Source of the DNA: Niastella populi
Lineage (GTDB): Bacteria > Bacteroidota > Bacteroidia > Chitinophagales > Chitinophagaceae
Assembly (NCBI RefSeq): GCF_002078015.1
Contig: NZ_LWBP01000199.1
Location: forward strand, 248,001-312,000
DNA length: 64,000 bases
Reading direction: 5' to 3'
The notes beneath the pieces are model-generated. The model searched no databases, was not told the origin of the DNA, and was given only the letters and a program-made list of their open reading frames with translations. Each line of letters starts with the position of its first letter. The stretch's first letter is position 1. Positions 26,523 to 34,063 of the stretch are shown one piece after another. The translations under genes and the position numbers were made by a program.

Positions 26523-26906
26523 ATGAAAACAAATTATATAAGATCATTAATACTGCTGGCATTCGCCATCGGCACCGGCAATATTCTAAACGCGCAAACA
26601 GAGAACACCGGCGAACGGCTGATAACCCAATTGAAGAATGGGACCGCGCCGGGATTATTGTTCAGTAATGAACGGCCCGCGCCGGCACCTGCACAACAGG
26701 TAAAACGCAACGAAAGAGAAAGCCTGATCGCCCAAATGAGGAAAGGTACTGCGCCGGGCATGCAGTTTAAACAGGGCGGCGGCGCAGGTTCAGCTGCTGC
26801 AGTCCGTGTTGCCACAAAGGCAACCGGTGAGTCCCTGCCCAGTGAAAAAAAGCAGGCGGTTGAACAGGTGAAGGTGGCGCCAGTGGTAGTGCCGAAGCAG
26901 GAGTGA
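26523..26906 (+). CDS. Small exported protein with duplicated LIxQxxxGTAPG motif
   Basis: 127 residues starting 6 bp after the stop of the 941-residue gene, so almost certainly co-transcribed. A signal peptide (to about residue 24, ending LNAQ) precedes two copies of a motif: RLITQLKNGTAPGLLFSN and SLIAQMRKGTAPGMQFKQ, separated by an Ala/Pro stretch. The C-terminus is charged and unstructured in appearance. I do not recognise the family; the coupling suggests it partners the large fibre-like protein. Confidence 0.7.
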   Translation: MKTNYIRSLILLAFAIGTGNILNAQTENTGERLITQLKNGTAPGLLFSNERPAPAPAQQVKRNERESLIAQMRKGTAPGMQFKQGGGAGSAAAVRVATKATGESLPSEKKQAVEQVKVAPVVVPKQE

Positions 26907-27405
26907 AGAAATACAATATCAAACATCGAATTTCCAATAACGAATGATGAAGAGGAAAGCAAGGGAAAGAGAAATGAATTAAGAACAGAGAAATAAAAAA
27001 GTAAAGACCTGTCAGGGTTCATCGGGTAACTTGCGCGATGAATTATACCTTCCAGGTCTTTATACATTTCCAGGCGAAGGTGCAGCATCATTTATGGCAG
27101 AAACCTGAATAGGGCCCGGTGCAGGGGACCGGGAAGGCGGGTAAACAATGACTAATATTTTGGGGGCTTAAGAATGTGTGTTCAATCCGGAATTAAAATT
27201 TCGGTTGAAGCCCCGCATATTTCATCTGAAACCGGCCTTTTTTTATAAAAAATACATAAGCATAGGCCATTTTTCAATGGTCTTGGCCAACAAACAGACA
27301 TAACTCAATTTTATTTATATAATTTACTGAAAAGTAGATTGTTAACGAAATTATAAAACAAAAACAGCTGTCAAACTGTCTATCATAGATACAGCTAACA
27401 ATGAT
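26907..27405. other. Intergenic region with a structured repeat
   Basis: TAAAGACCTG (27002-27011) pairs with CAGGTCTTTA (27053-27062) around an inner CATCG/CGATG stem, a 61-bp nested structure. GACCTGTCAGG-type palindromes are a familiar dispersed repeat in Bacteroidota, from memory. CCCGGT/ACCGGG follows at about 27115-27133. No gene is seen. Confidence 0.45.
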
Positions 27406-27413
27406 TAGTTTTG
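27406..27413 (+). promoter_or_regulatory. -7 promoter element of the HYC_CC_PP gene
   Basis: TAGTTTTG, exact TAnnTTTG match, 14 bp before the ATG at 27427, giving a very short leader. Confidence 0.55.
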
Positions 27414-27426
27414 CGGCATATAACCA

Positions 27427-27801
27427 ATGAAAAAGTTCCTGGTAACCATATTAGCCCTCGTTTATCTTACCAGCACCTTTGGTGCTACGGTGCGGCTCGA
27501 TTGTTGCCTTGAAAAACTGGTTTCCGTTGCCATGGGAACGCCCGTCCACGAACTGGAGGGAAGTGAAAATACAGGCAATTGCAAAGACGATCACAAACAG
27601 ACCAAACTGGGCCATGAGCAGAAACGCAACGATGCAAAGATCAGGGTTGCGAAATATGCTCCGGCCTCCATCAACACCAGCTTTTCTGAATATTCATTTC
27701 ATGCTGTTTCTACTTTAACTGAAGCATATCCGGTAAACAACGCACCACCGCACCATGCGACGATCCCGCTGTTTATTCTTCATTGCGTACACCTTATCTG
27801 A
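27427..27801 (+). CDS. HYC_CC_PP-family small exported protein
   Basis: 124 residues with a signal peptide (MKKFLVTILALVYLTSTFGA). The family layout is recognisable: a first motif around the early cysteines (here RLDCCLEKLVSVAMG, where most members have HYCMGKLV), a later CKDDHKQTKLG, and the proline-proline plus hydrophobic end (NAPPHHATIPLFILHCVHLI). Family members are small and often lie near metal-resistance or copper-related genes in Bacteroidota, but no such genes are visible here. The His-Tyr-Cys motif is altered to Asp-Cys-Cys. Function unknown. Confidence 0.8.
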   Translation: MKKFLVTILALVYLTSTFGATVRLDCCLEKLVSVAMGTPVHELEGSENTGNCKDDHKQTKLGHEQKRNDAKIRVAKYAPASINTSFSEYSFHAVSTLTEAYPVNNAPPHHATIPLFILHCVHLI

Positions 27802-27957
27802 CCGGAGACCTCTCGCCCGCCCATCACCATTGTACGGGCTGATTTGTATTGAACAATACCTTCTACAAGCATTATTTACCGACTATTACAAGTAACCGGC
27901 AGCCATTGGCTTATCCAGGATTTAAGCAATAGTATTTAACTACTAAAACATAAGATC

Positions 27958-28530
27958 ATGAGAACGATTTTTATGGCATTATCATTTATGGTAACAGGAA
28001 TGGCATTGTATGCACAAAGCGGAGTTTATCGCACACTCGATGATTTTGAGAACAACAGACTTACCTATGCCACCGATGACGGATCAGATGAGAATAAAAT
28101 CCGGTTCAATGAGTTTATTGCCAAACCTTATTTGATCGTAAAACACAATGGCGAAAAGATCCATGTTTTTAAAGATGAGATCTATGCATACAAGAACAAA
28201 GGCAACGTTGTGCGCACCTGGAATTTTACGCAGTATAATTTTTTAGAAAAAGGACCTGTCTGGATCTATTATAAAGACATGTATACGTCGCAACCAAAAG
28301 GAACGCAACGGGTACGGAAATATTACTTCTCCACTTATGGCAAGGGTGAAATAGTACCCCTTACCGTATACAACCTGAAGAAAGCATTTCCGGATAATGA
28401 CCTGTTCCATATTTACCTGGATGCGCAGTTCCGTAATGATCGTGAGTTGGCGCACTATGACAATTACGCCAACAAATTCAAAGTGAATAATCTTTTGGAG
28501 AAAACCAGTACGGGGTTATCTAAAAGATAA
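27958..28530 (+). CDS. Uncharacterised exported protein, 190 aa
   Basis: The first 20 residues (MRTIFMALSFMVTGMALYAQ) look like a signal peptide. The rest is a compact, mixed alpha/beta sequence rich in aromatic residues (KPYLIVKHNGEKIHVFKDEIYAYKNKG, EKGPVWIYYKD) with no membrane segment. I do not recognise a family. It is 156 bp after the HYC_CC_PP gene on the same strand and ends in a strong terminator. Paired layout could mean a shared transcript. Confidence 0.6.
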   Translation: MRTIFMALSFMVTGMALYAQSGVYRTLDDFENNRLTYATDDGSDENKIRFNEFIAKPYLIVKHNGEKIHVFKDEIYAYKNKGNVVRTWNFTQYNFLEKGPVWIYYKDMYTSQPKGTQRVRKYYFSTYGKGEIVPLTVYNLKKAFPDNDLFHIYLDAQFRNDRELAHYDNYANKFKVNNLLEKTSTGLSKR

Positions 28531-28583
28531 GTGGGAAATGAAAAACCAAAGATAGATTGTGCACAATTTCGGGGTACATCACA

Positions 28584-28614
28584 AAGCCTGCAGCGGTATG
28601 CTGTAGGCTTTTTT
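28584..28614 (+). terminator. Rho-independent terminator after the 190-aa protein gene
   Basis: AAGCCTGCAGC (28584-28594) pairs with GCTGTAGGCTT (28600-28610), one G-U pair, loop GGTAT, then a T run. 54 bp after the stop. Confidence 0.9.
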
Positions 28615-28718
28615 ACTGTCTGACATTTATAATGCAGCGCAATGTTAAATCCGGATGAGCTATCATGCATTTTTAATGCAGCAACGATTTGTAAGATTGG
28701 TAAATGCTGTTTGCTTAA

Positions 28719-29216
28719 TTATCTTTCACATCGCTTAAATAAAGCAAGTACCTCTTGAGGAGTAGACAAATAGCCGGAGCTGCATTTCGCTTTTCCACCC
28801 TTCATAATAATGTAATATGGCTGGGTAACGGCCTGAAATCTATCCATCTGATACATCAAATTCCTTTTACCAACAGTTGTTGAATCTTTTGTATCCACAA
28901 CAACCCTGTCATCAACATAAAGCGTAATTATCCTGTATTTTTTCAGGCATCTGACTATTTCGGCATTTTTTAAATTGTTGCTGCTCAGCAGCCGTTTTGC
29001 CCAGTTAACCCATCCATCGAAGATCAATAAAACATTATCCTGCTCATTTCCAATGATCTGTTCTACTTCTTCCGGCGTAATATTGACCTGCGCATTCAGA
29101 CAAACAGAGTCTTTTTCATTGACAGGAAAATAAGTGCAGGAAGTTCGAACTACATTTTGACCCCATGTGGTTGAAGCCAGAGTTATCAATATTAGGCAGC
29201 AGTAAATATGTTTCAT
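28719..29216 (-). CDS. DsbD-gamma-like thioredoxin-fold protein lacking CxxC
   Basis: 165 residues from the ATG at 29216 with a signal peptide (KHIYCCLILITLASTTWG). The layout follows the C-terminal thioredoxin domain of DsbD: VLLIFDGWVNWAKRLL, then EIVRCLKKYRIITLYVDDR, and FQAVTQPYYIIMKGGKAK. In DsbD the first segment contains CVNCRK; here it reads WVNWAKR, so both redox cysteines are missing. The remaining cysteines are elsewhere (positions in SCTYF and KCSSG). It cannot be a conventional thiol reductase; it may bind a partner or be decaying. The start at 29273 is rejected as it precedes the signal peptide. Confidence 0.65.
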   Translation of the reverse strand: MKHIYCCLILITLASTTWGQNVVRTSCTYFPVNEKDSVCLNAQVNITPEEVEQIIGNEQDNVLLIFDGWVNWAKRLLSSNNLKNAEIVRCLKKYRIITLYVDDRVVVDTKDSTTVGKRNLMYQMDRFQAVTQPYYIIMKGGKAKCSSGYLSTPQEVLALFKRCER

Positions 29217-29496
29217 AACAGAAGTAATGTGGTTATAACTATTTGCAAATACTGTCTGCAAACTTTCAGGCACATATAAGTTATAACCAAATTGAGCAGT
29301 AAAGTGACTAAACTAATGCCGTTTCATTCAGAAGAAATTGATTTTGATTAAGTATACTGTTAAAATAACTAGATACAAACTCTTACATTGAGTGCCAGAT
29401 CTGAAAGTATCACCCATCAAAAACGGCCAAAGAAACCATAGTTCCTTCAGCCGTTCTAACCTTTCAACCTATAAACTCCTGTGACCAGTGTTTAAC

Positions 29497-30099
29497 TCAT
29501 TTCGGAAAATTGGGATCAGCCTTCACCTCCATGATCTGCTGCGTATGACGATTGGTGTGAGCCGCTGTAAATAAGATCAACTGGTAACTGTCTAACATGC
29601 CCACAGGCGTTGTTGCCACGTGATTACGCAGTTCATCTTTGGTGCCTTTTACATATTCCATCAGTTTATCGCGGTCTTTTTTGAATGACTCAAATGCCTC
29701 GTCAGTGTCTTTGTATTTTAAATTTTCCGGCATTAACTTTTCGTTTGTTTTAACCTTCGTACTCCTGTCCCCAATTGCCTGTATCAGCTGATCGTCTGTC
29801 ATACCTATCTCGCCGCGTTTTTCCGGATTGGCCGGTGATTTTACCGTGCCCTCCATCATTTGCCAGAACATTTCTTCACTTGCCGCTATATGCTTAACAC
29901 ATTCTTCAATACTCCAGCTGTCAGGAGCAGGTTTAAATTTCAACTGCGCCTCGCTCAAGCCCCTGATCTGGTCTTTAACGCCTTTCTCCGTTTCTTTCAA
30001 AAATTTGGCAGCATAATTTCTTTCCTTTTTAGAAATAGGATCAACAACCAGGAAAGAAAGCATCATAATAGCTGATGCCAGTAAAAACACTCTTTTCAT
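29497..30099 (-). CDS. Exported DinB-family protein
   Basis: About 200 residues with a signal peptide (MKRVFLLASAIMMLSFLVV). The DinB four-helix bundle follows: KFLKETEKGVKDQIRGLSEAQLKFKPAPDSWSIEECVKHIAASEEMFW contains the usual W-S-x-x-x-x-x-x-H, and late AAHTNRHTQQI gives the second and third metal-ligand histidines. DinB-type proteins can be metal-dependent thiol-transfer or hydrolytic enzymes; most are uncharacterised. Being exported is a Bacteroidota variant. The alternative start at 30105 adds only two residues. Confidence 0.82.
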   Translation of the reverse strand: MKRVFLLASAIMMLSFLVVDPISKKERNYAAKFLKETEKGVKDQIRGLSEAQLKFKPAPDSWSIEECVKHIAASEEMFWQMMEGTVKSPANPEKRGEIGMTDDQLIQAIGDRSTKVKTNEKLMPENLKYKDTDEAFESFKKDRDKLMEYVKGTKDELRNHVATTPVGMLDSYQLILFTAAHTNRHTQQIMEVKADPNFPK

Positions 30100-30365
30100 A
30101 TGCAAGCTTTTAGTGGTGAATAATACCGGGTACTGTTTCTATAGAGCGGGACAAATTCGAAGTCGGTAAAATTAAGAATAAATTTAATAAGTATAGTGCG
30201 GAAAATACGGTATTCCCGCTTCGGCCGGCTCTTATCTTATTTTAACTAATACATATCGGCAATTAGCAGGTTGTTATAACCGAAACGGTATGCTTTATAA
30301 TCGAACTTACATTACCCATTGTTATACAATTTCTGCTATGTACATTTTCACATGTGCTAATTATT

Positions 30366-30373
30366 TATATTTG
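30366..30373 (+). promoter_or_regulatory. -7 promoter element of the ECF sigma gene
   Basis: TATATTTG, exact TAnnTTTG match, 14 bp before the sigma gene's ATG at 30388. Confidence 0.6.
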
Positions 30374-30387
30374 TATAAGCCAGCCAT

Positions 30388-30963
30388 ATGAACTACAAGT
30401 TATTTGACGATGCGATACTTCTAAAACTTCTCAAAGCCGGTGACGGATCTGCTTTGGAAGAAATTTATTTGCGGTATAGCGAAATGGTCTTCCTCGCTGC
30501 TTATAAAAAGGTAAGGTCGAAAGCCGTTGCCGAAGAACTGGTTCAGAACCTTTTTATCAGCTTATGGGTAAAACGCGAAACCGCTCAAATTCAAAACCTG
30601 CCCTCCTATCTTCAATCGGCCATCCGCTACCAGGTTATCGATTATATCCGCTCCCAACTCATTCGTGAAAAATATTACCAGTCGGCCAAAGAACAAATGG
30701 CTGTTCAGGAGAACCTCTCCGAATCACGGTTATTATTACATGAACTGTCTATAGCCATAGATAATACCATCAAAAAATTACCGCAGAAAACGCAGGAGAT
30801 CTTCCGCCTTAGCCGGTATGAAAAACGTTCTACCAAAGAGATCGCCCAGCACATGAACCTTTCTGAAAAAGCGGTCGAATACCATGTTACGCAATCCCTT
30901 AAATTTATGCGGCTGCACCTGAAAGATTTTATCATCGTGGAATTATTCTTGATGAGCCTTTAA
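30388..30963 (+). CDS. ECF RNA polymerase sigma factor, FecI-like
   Basis: 191 residues. Region 2 is visible at about residues 22-90 (ALEEIYLRYSEMVFLAAYKKV, AEELVQNLFISLWVKR, YLQSAIRYQVIDYIRSQ) and region 4 at about 125-180 (LPQKTQEIFRLSRYEKRSTKEIAQHMNLSEKAVEYHVTQSLKFMR, a typical helix-turn-helix). It is followed by a PD40 lipoprotein, then FecR and a SusC with STN domain, so it is probably the sigma half of a surface-signalling unit turned on when the SusC substrate is present. A promoter box is 14 bp upstream of its ATG. Confidence 0.92.
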   Translation: MNYKLFDDAILLKLLKAGDGSALEEIYLRYSEMVFLAAYKKVRSKAVAEELVQNLFISLWVKRETAQIQNLPSYLQSAIRYQVIDYIRSQLIREKYYQSAKEQMAVQENLSESRLLLHELSIAIDNTIKKLPQKTQEIFRLSRYEKRSTKEIAQHMNLSEKAVEYHVTQSLKFMRLHLKDFIIVELFLMSL

Positions 30964-30996
30964 GTGCGTTGCTTTAATATAAACCCTTTCCTTGCG

Positions 30997-32451
30997 ATGA
31001 AATACAAATACAAGCTTCAAGCTGCAAGCTTTAAGCTGCAAGCTAATACAGGCGAAAGCCTAAAGGCAAAAGCTGAATGCGAATACAAGCTTCACGCTGC
31101 AAGCTTTAAGCTGCAAGTAAATACAGGCGAAAGCCTAAAGGCAAAAGCTGAAAGCGAATACAAGCTTCACGCTGCAAGCTGCAAGCTGCAAGCTAATACA
31201 GGCGAAAGCCTAAAGGCAAAAGCTGAATGCGAATACAAGCTTCAAGCTGCAAGCTTTAAGCTGCAAGCAAATACAGGCGAAAGCCTGAAGGCAAAAGCTG
31301 AAAGCGAATACAAGCTTCACGCTGCAAGCTTTAAGCTGCAAGTAAATACAGGCGAAAGCCTAAAGGCAAAAGCTGAAAGCGAATACAAGCTTCACGCTGC
31401 AAGCTGCAAGCTGCAAGCTAATACAGGCGAAAGCCTAAAGGCAAAAGCTGAAAGCGAATACAAGCTTCAAGCTGCAAGCTGCAAGCTGCAAGCAAATACA
31501 GGCGAAAGCCTAAAGGCAAAAGCTGAAAGCGAATACAAGCTTCAAGCTGCAAGCTTTAAGCTGCTAGCTAATACAGGCGAAAGTAAAAAGCGCTCTTTTA
31601 TCTTGTTATTCGCTATAGCTTTCTGCCTCGCCAGGTGCACTGACAACAAGGCTCAATTCAACATAACTTATCCCCAACCGGCGCCGGATTCTTTACCGCT
31701 GGTATTTTTACCGGGTATTGTTTCAACAGATACGCTCGACTTCAATTCCACCTTCTCCGTTGACGGTAAAACCTTTTATTTCTCCCGCTCGTATAACCGC
31801 AGGTATGTAATATATGAAACCAATTATAAAGACAATAAATGGCAGGAGCCTGTTATGAGTCCGCTGTTCGACACGCTTTACTCAAATACCGACCCATTTA
31901 TCGCCGCCGACAGCGCCCTTTATTTTATCTCGAACCGGCCAAAAGACAAAAGCGACACAATTGCCGACTATGATATTTACCGCCTGGTAAAACAGCCCGG
32001 CGGCTATAGCGCCGCAGAATACCTAACCGGCGTCAATAGCGACAGTACCGAATATTATGTTTCAGTATCCCGTGCCGGCAATGTATTCTTTTCATCTTAC
32101 CGCAATGGCAACCTCGATCTGTATATGAGCACGAAAACGGCCAACGGCTATGAAAAACCCGCTACGCCTGTCCCCGTTGTCAATTCCCCATACGATGAGC
32201 ACGATCCGCTGATAGCGCCCGATGAATCATTCCTGGTATTCACGAGTGACAGGCCCGGCGGCAAAGGCGAAGCCGACCTGTATATATCGCACAAAATGAA
32301 CGGACAATGGCAAACGCCCGCTCCCATGGGCCATGGCATCAACACCAATCGCTATGAATACTGCCCGTACCTTTCACCCGATGGCAAATATTTCTTTTTT
32401 AGCAGTGAGTTTAATGTCAAGTGGGTTAGTAGTGTTGTTTTGAAGCAATAG
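30997..32451 (+). CDS. PD40-repeat lipoprotein with an N-terminal tandem array
   Basis: From the ATG at 30997 the frame runs 484 codons. Residues 5-195 are eight copies of a 25-residue unit, then KKRSFILLFAIAFCLARC gives a lipoprotein signal with the cysteine in the lipobox LARC. The remainder (about 270 residues) is a beta-propeller of PD40/TolB-like blades: FYFSRSYNRRYVIYE, ALYFISNRPKD, NVFFSSYRNGNLDLYMS, FLVFTSDRPGG, YCPYLSPDGKYFFFSS. If the repeats are translated, the signal peptide n-region is about 196 residues, far beyond the usual 1-10; otherwise translation starts inside the last repeat at an unusual codon, since there is no ATG between the array and the signal. It sits between the sigma gene and FecR, so probably belongs to that regulatory unit. 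Confidence 0.75.
   Translation: MKYKYKLQAASFKLQANTGESLKAKAECEYKLHAASFKLQVNTGESLKAKAESEYKLHAASCKLQANTGESLKAKAECEYKLQAASFKLQANTGESLKAKAESEYKLHAASFKLQVNTGESLKAKAESEYKLHAASCKLQANTGESLKAKAESEYKLQAASCKLQANTGESLKAKAESEYKLQAASFKLLANTGESKKRSFILLFAIAFCLARCTDNKAQFNITYPQPAPDSLPLVFLPGIVSTDTLDFNSTFSVDGKTFYFSRSYNRRYVIYETNYKDNKWQEPVMSPLFDTLYSNTDPFIAADSALYFISNRPKDKSDTIADYDIYRLVKQPGGYSAAEYLTGVNSDSTEYYVSVSRAGNVFFSSYRNGNLDLYMSTKTANGYEKPATPVPVVNSPYDEHDPLIAPDESFLVFTSDRPGGKGEADLYISHKMNGQWQTPAPMGHGINTNRYEYCPYLSPDGKYFFFSSEFNVKWVSSVVLKQ
31009..31583 (+). repeat. Tandem array of 75-bp units (seven full, one partial)
   Basis: Unit starts at 31009, 31084, 31159, 31234, 31309, 31384, 31459 and 31534; the last breaks off at about 31583. 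Each begins TACAAGCTTCA and is dominated by AAGCT words that make it self-complementary. Each full unit carries AGGC(GAAA)GCCT, or a close variant, a GNRA-loop hairpin. Units vary at encoded positions 5 (Q/H), 9 (F/C), 13 (A/V) and 25 (C/S). Units 1-3 and 4-6 share the same order of variants, pointing to growth by copying a 225-bp block. Being a multiple of three keeps the frame whatever the copy number. Confidence 0.93.
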
Positions 32452-32681
32452 AACCAGTTGAGAGAAAGCTTACAGGCAAAAAGAGAGGCAACAGGTAATA
32501 CAGCCGATGAAAATACAGGCAGCCTGTTTTCGCCCCGGCTTTACTTTATTCCTTTCCCCTCGTTGCCTCGCAGCCTTGTTGCCTTGTTGCCTTGTTGCCT
32601 TTTTTTTATTCCCCCGTTTAGGGTTCTTCTTTTCTCAACCGACTAATTAATACCTCTGCCTGCAGAGACAAACAAAACTAC
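32452..32681. repeat. Word-repeat hairpin spacer before fecR
   Basis: GTTGAGAGAAAG (about 32457-32468) pairs imperfectly with CTTTTCTCAACC (about 32631-32642), and GAGGCAACAGG at 32485 matches GTTGCC repeats at 32561-32600 (CTTGTTGCCTTGTTGCC). The loop contains CAGGCAGCCTG. These GTTGCC words are the same as those flanking the four-helix-bundle gene at 54047-54567. A T8 run after the last GTTGCC could act as a partial terminator. Confidence 0.6.
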
Positions 32682-33743
32682 ATGAATCGAAAGGCCTTTT
32701 ATCATTTGCTGAAACGGTATGTGGAGAACGATTGCACTGAGGAAGAACGGAAACTGGTTGAACAATGGTATGAATTACTGGGCGACGAAGAAGGCATCGA
32801 TACCGGGTTACAACCCGAAGAAATAAAGGATTCGTTGTCACGCCTTTGGCCCAAAATTCAAGAATACACCCTGGTTGCAGAAACCGGGAAGCTGGTAAAA
32901 CCGCCAGCGAAGATCATACCTGTATGGGTACGCTGGCTGAGCGCCGCTGTTGTCGCCGGGAGCATTATCACCGCGGCCTGGTGGTTCCTGGGTGATAAAA
33001 GAACACAACATGCTCACCACCAGGAAGCCATTGCGGGGTTACGCCAGGTCACAAACGAAAAGCTCTTTAATGATACCGTGCTCCTGCCCGATGGGTCACT
33101 GGTGATCCTGGAACCAAAGTCAATTGTACGTTACAGCGACCGGTTCACCGGCCCAAAACGCGAAGTATACCTCGAAGGAAATGCCTTTTTTAAGGTGACG
33201 CGCAATACCAGATCGCCCTTCTATGTATACAGCAAGAACATCGTTACACAGGTGCTGGGCACCAGTTTCTTTGTAAAGGCCAATCCACTTACAAAAAATG
33301 TTGAGGTGGCCGTGCAAACAGGTAAGGTAGCAGTCTATGAATATGGCCGCGAAACGGTGCAGGAAAGAAAGAACGATGAATCGAGCGGGGTAATACTGAA
33401 GCCCAACCAGAAAGTGATCTATAACGATACCGATCATCATTTCAGAACAACACTGGTTGAAATTCCATTACCGGTCGTTGCCGAAAAAAATGCTGAAGAA
33501 AGAATAACGGAACTGAATTTTGTATTTGATGAAACACCTATGGCCCGGGTTTTGACATACCTCGAACAAGCGTACCATATTGAAATGGTGCTCGATAACG
33601 GAAGCCTGGCCAAATGTCTTTTTTCAGGCGATATCAAGGGGCAGAACCTGTACGAGCAACTGGAGATCATTTGCGAATCGGTTCAGGCTACCTATGAGAT
33701 CCGCGGCACAAAGATCCTTATCAAAGGCTCGGGCTGCGAATGA
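32682..33743 (+). CDS. FecR-family anti-sigma factor
   Basis: 353 residues. N-terminal 75 residues are the sigma-binding cytoplasmic part (NDCTEEERKLVEQWYELL); a single membrane segment at about 86-107 (RWLSAAVVAGSIITAAWWFLG); then the FecR beta-helix domain (DTVLLPDGSLVILEPKSIVRYSDRFTGPKREVYLEGNAFFKVTRNTRSPFYVYS, about 125-190) and a C-terminal DUF4974-type domain resembling STN (ELNFVFDETPMARVLTYLEQAYHIEMV, about 275-350). It holds the sigma factor at the membrane until the SusC STN domain signals. It is separated from the sigma gene by the PD40 gene, an unusual insertion. Confidence 0.92.
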   Translation: MNRKAFYHLLKRYVENDCTEEERKLVEQWYELLGDEEGIDTGLQPEEIKDSLSRLWPKIQEYTLVAETGKLVKPPAKIIPVWVRWLSAAVVAGSIITAAWWFLGDKRTQHAHHQEAIAGLRQVTNEKLFNDTVLLPDGSLVILEPKSIVRYSDRFTGPKREVYLEGNAFFKVTRNTRSPFYVYSKNIVTQVLGTSFFVKANPLTKNVEVAVQTGKVAVYEYGRETVQERKNDESSGVILKPNQKVIYNDTDHHFRTTLVEIPLPVVAEKNAEERITELNFVFDETPMARVLTYLEQAYHIEMVLDNGSLAKCLFSGDIKGQNLYEQLEIICESVQATYEIRGTKILIKGSGCE

Positions 33744-34063
33744 CAATAGCTATGTTCTTTTTAAAATAAAGTATTTAAAAACATCCAAAACGATTGTCGC
33801 ATGAGAATAAATCTTTTCATCACGTAGTCCCGCATACGGGAGCAACTCTCAACACATATTATTATTGAATGATCGCTGCATTTCCGGTGAATTTCCGGTA
33901 ATGACCGGAACGGGCTTTTATTGCCAATTGTCAGGCGTATAACCTTACTACGGTTCCACTGACAATGTATACGTTCCCCGGCCATACTGGTACACACTGT
34001 AATACGGTTTGCTGATTCACCATTCACCATCGACCATTCGCCATTTTCACAACAGTCTTATTT
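33744..34063. other. Intergenic region between fecR and susC
   Basis: TTCCGGT (33893-33899) pairs perfectly with ACCGGAA (33904-33910) around AATG, preceded by another TTTCCGGTGAA copy and followed by GGGCTTTTATT, a possible terminator or attenuator before susC. A CCATTCACCATCGACCATTCGCCAT word series at about 34020-34045 precedes susC. No TAnnTTTG box was found. Confidence 0.5.

Noticed and set aside
31009-31583. CRISPR-like array
   Set aside because: The 75-bp units are directly adjacent with no unique spacers, and no cas genes are present.
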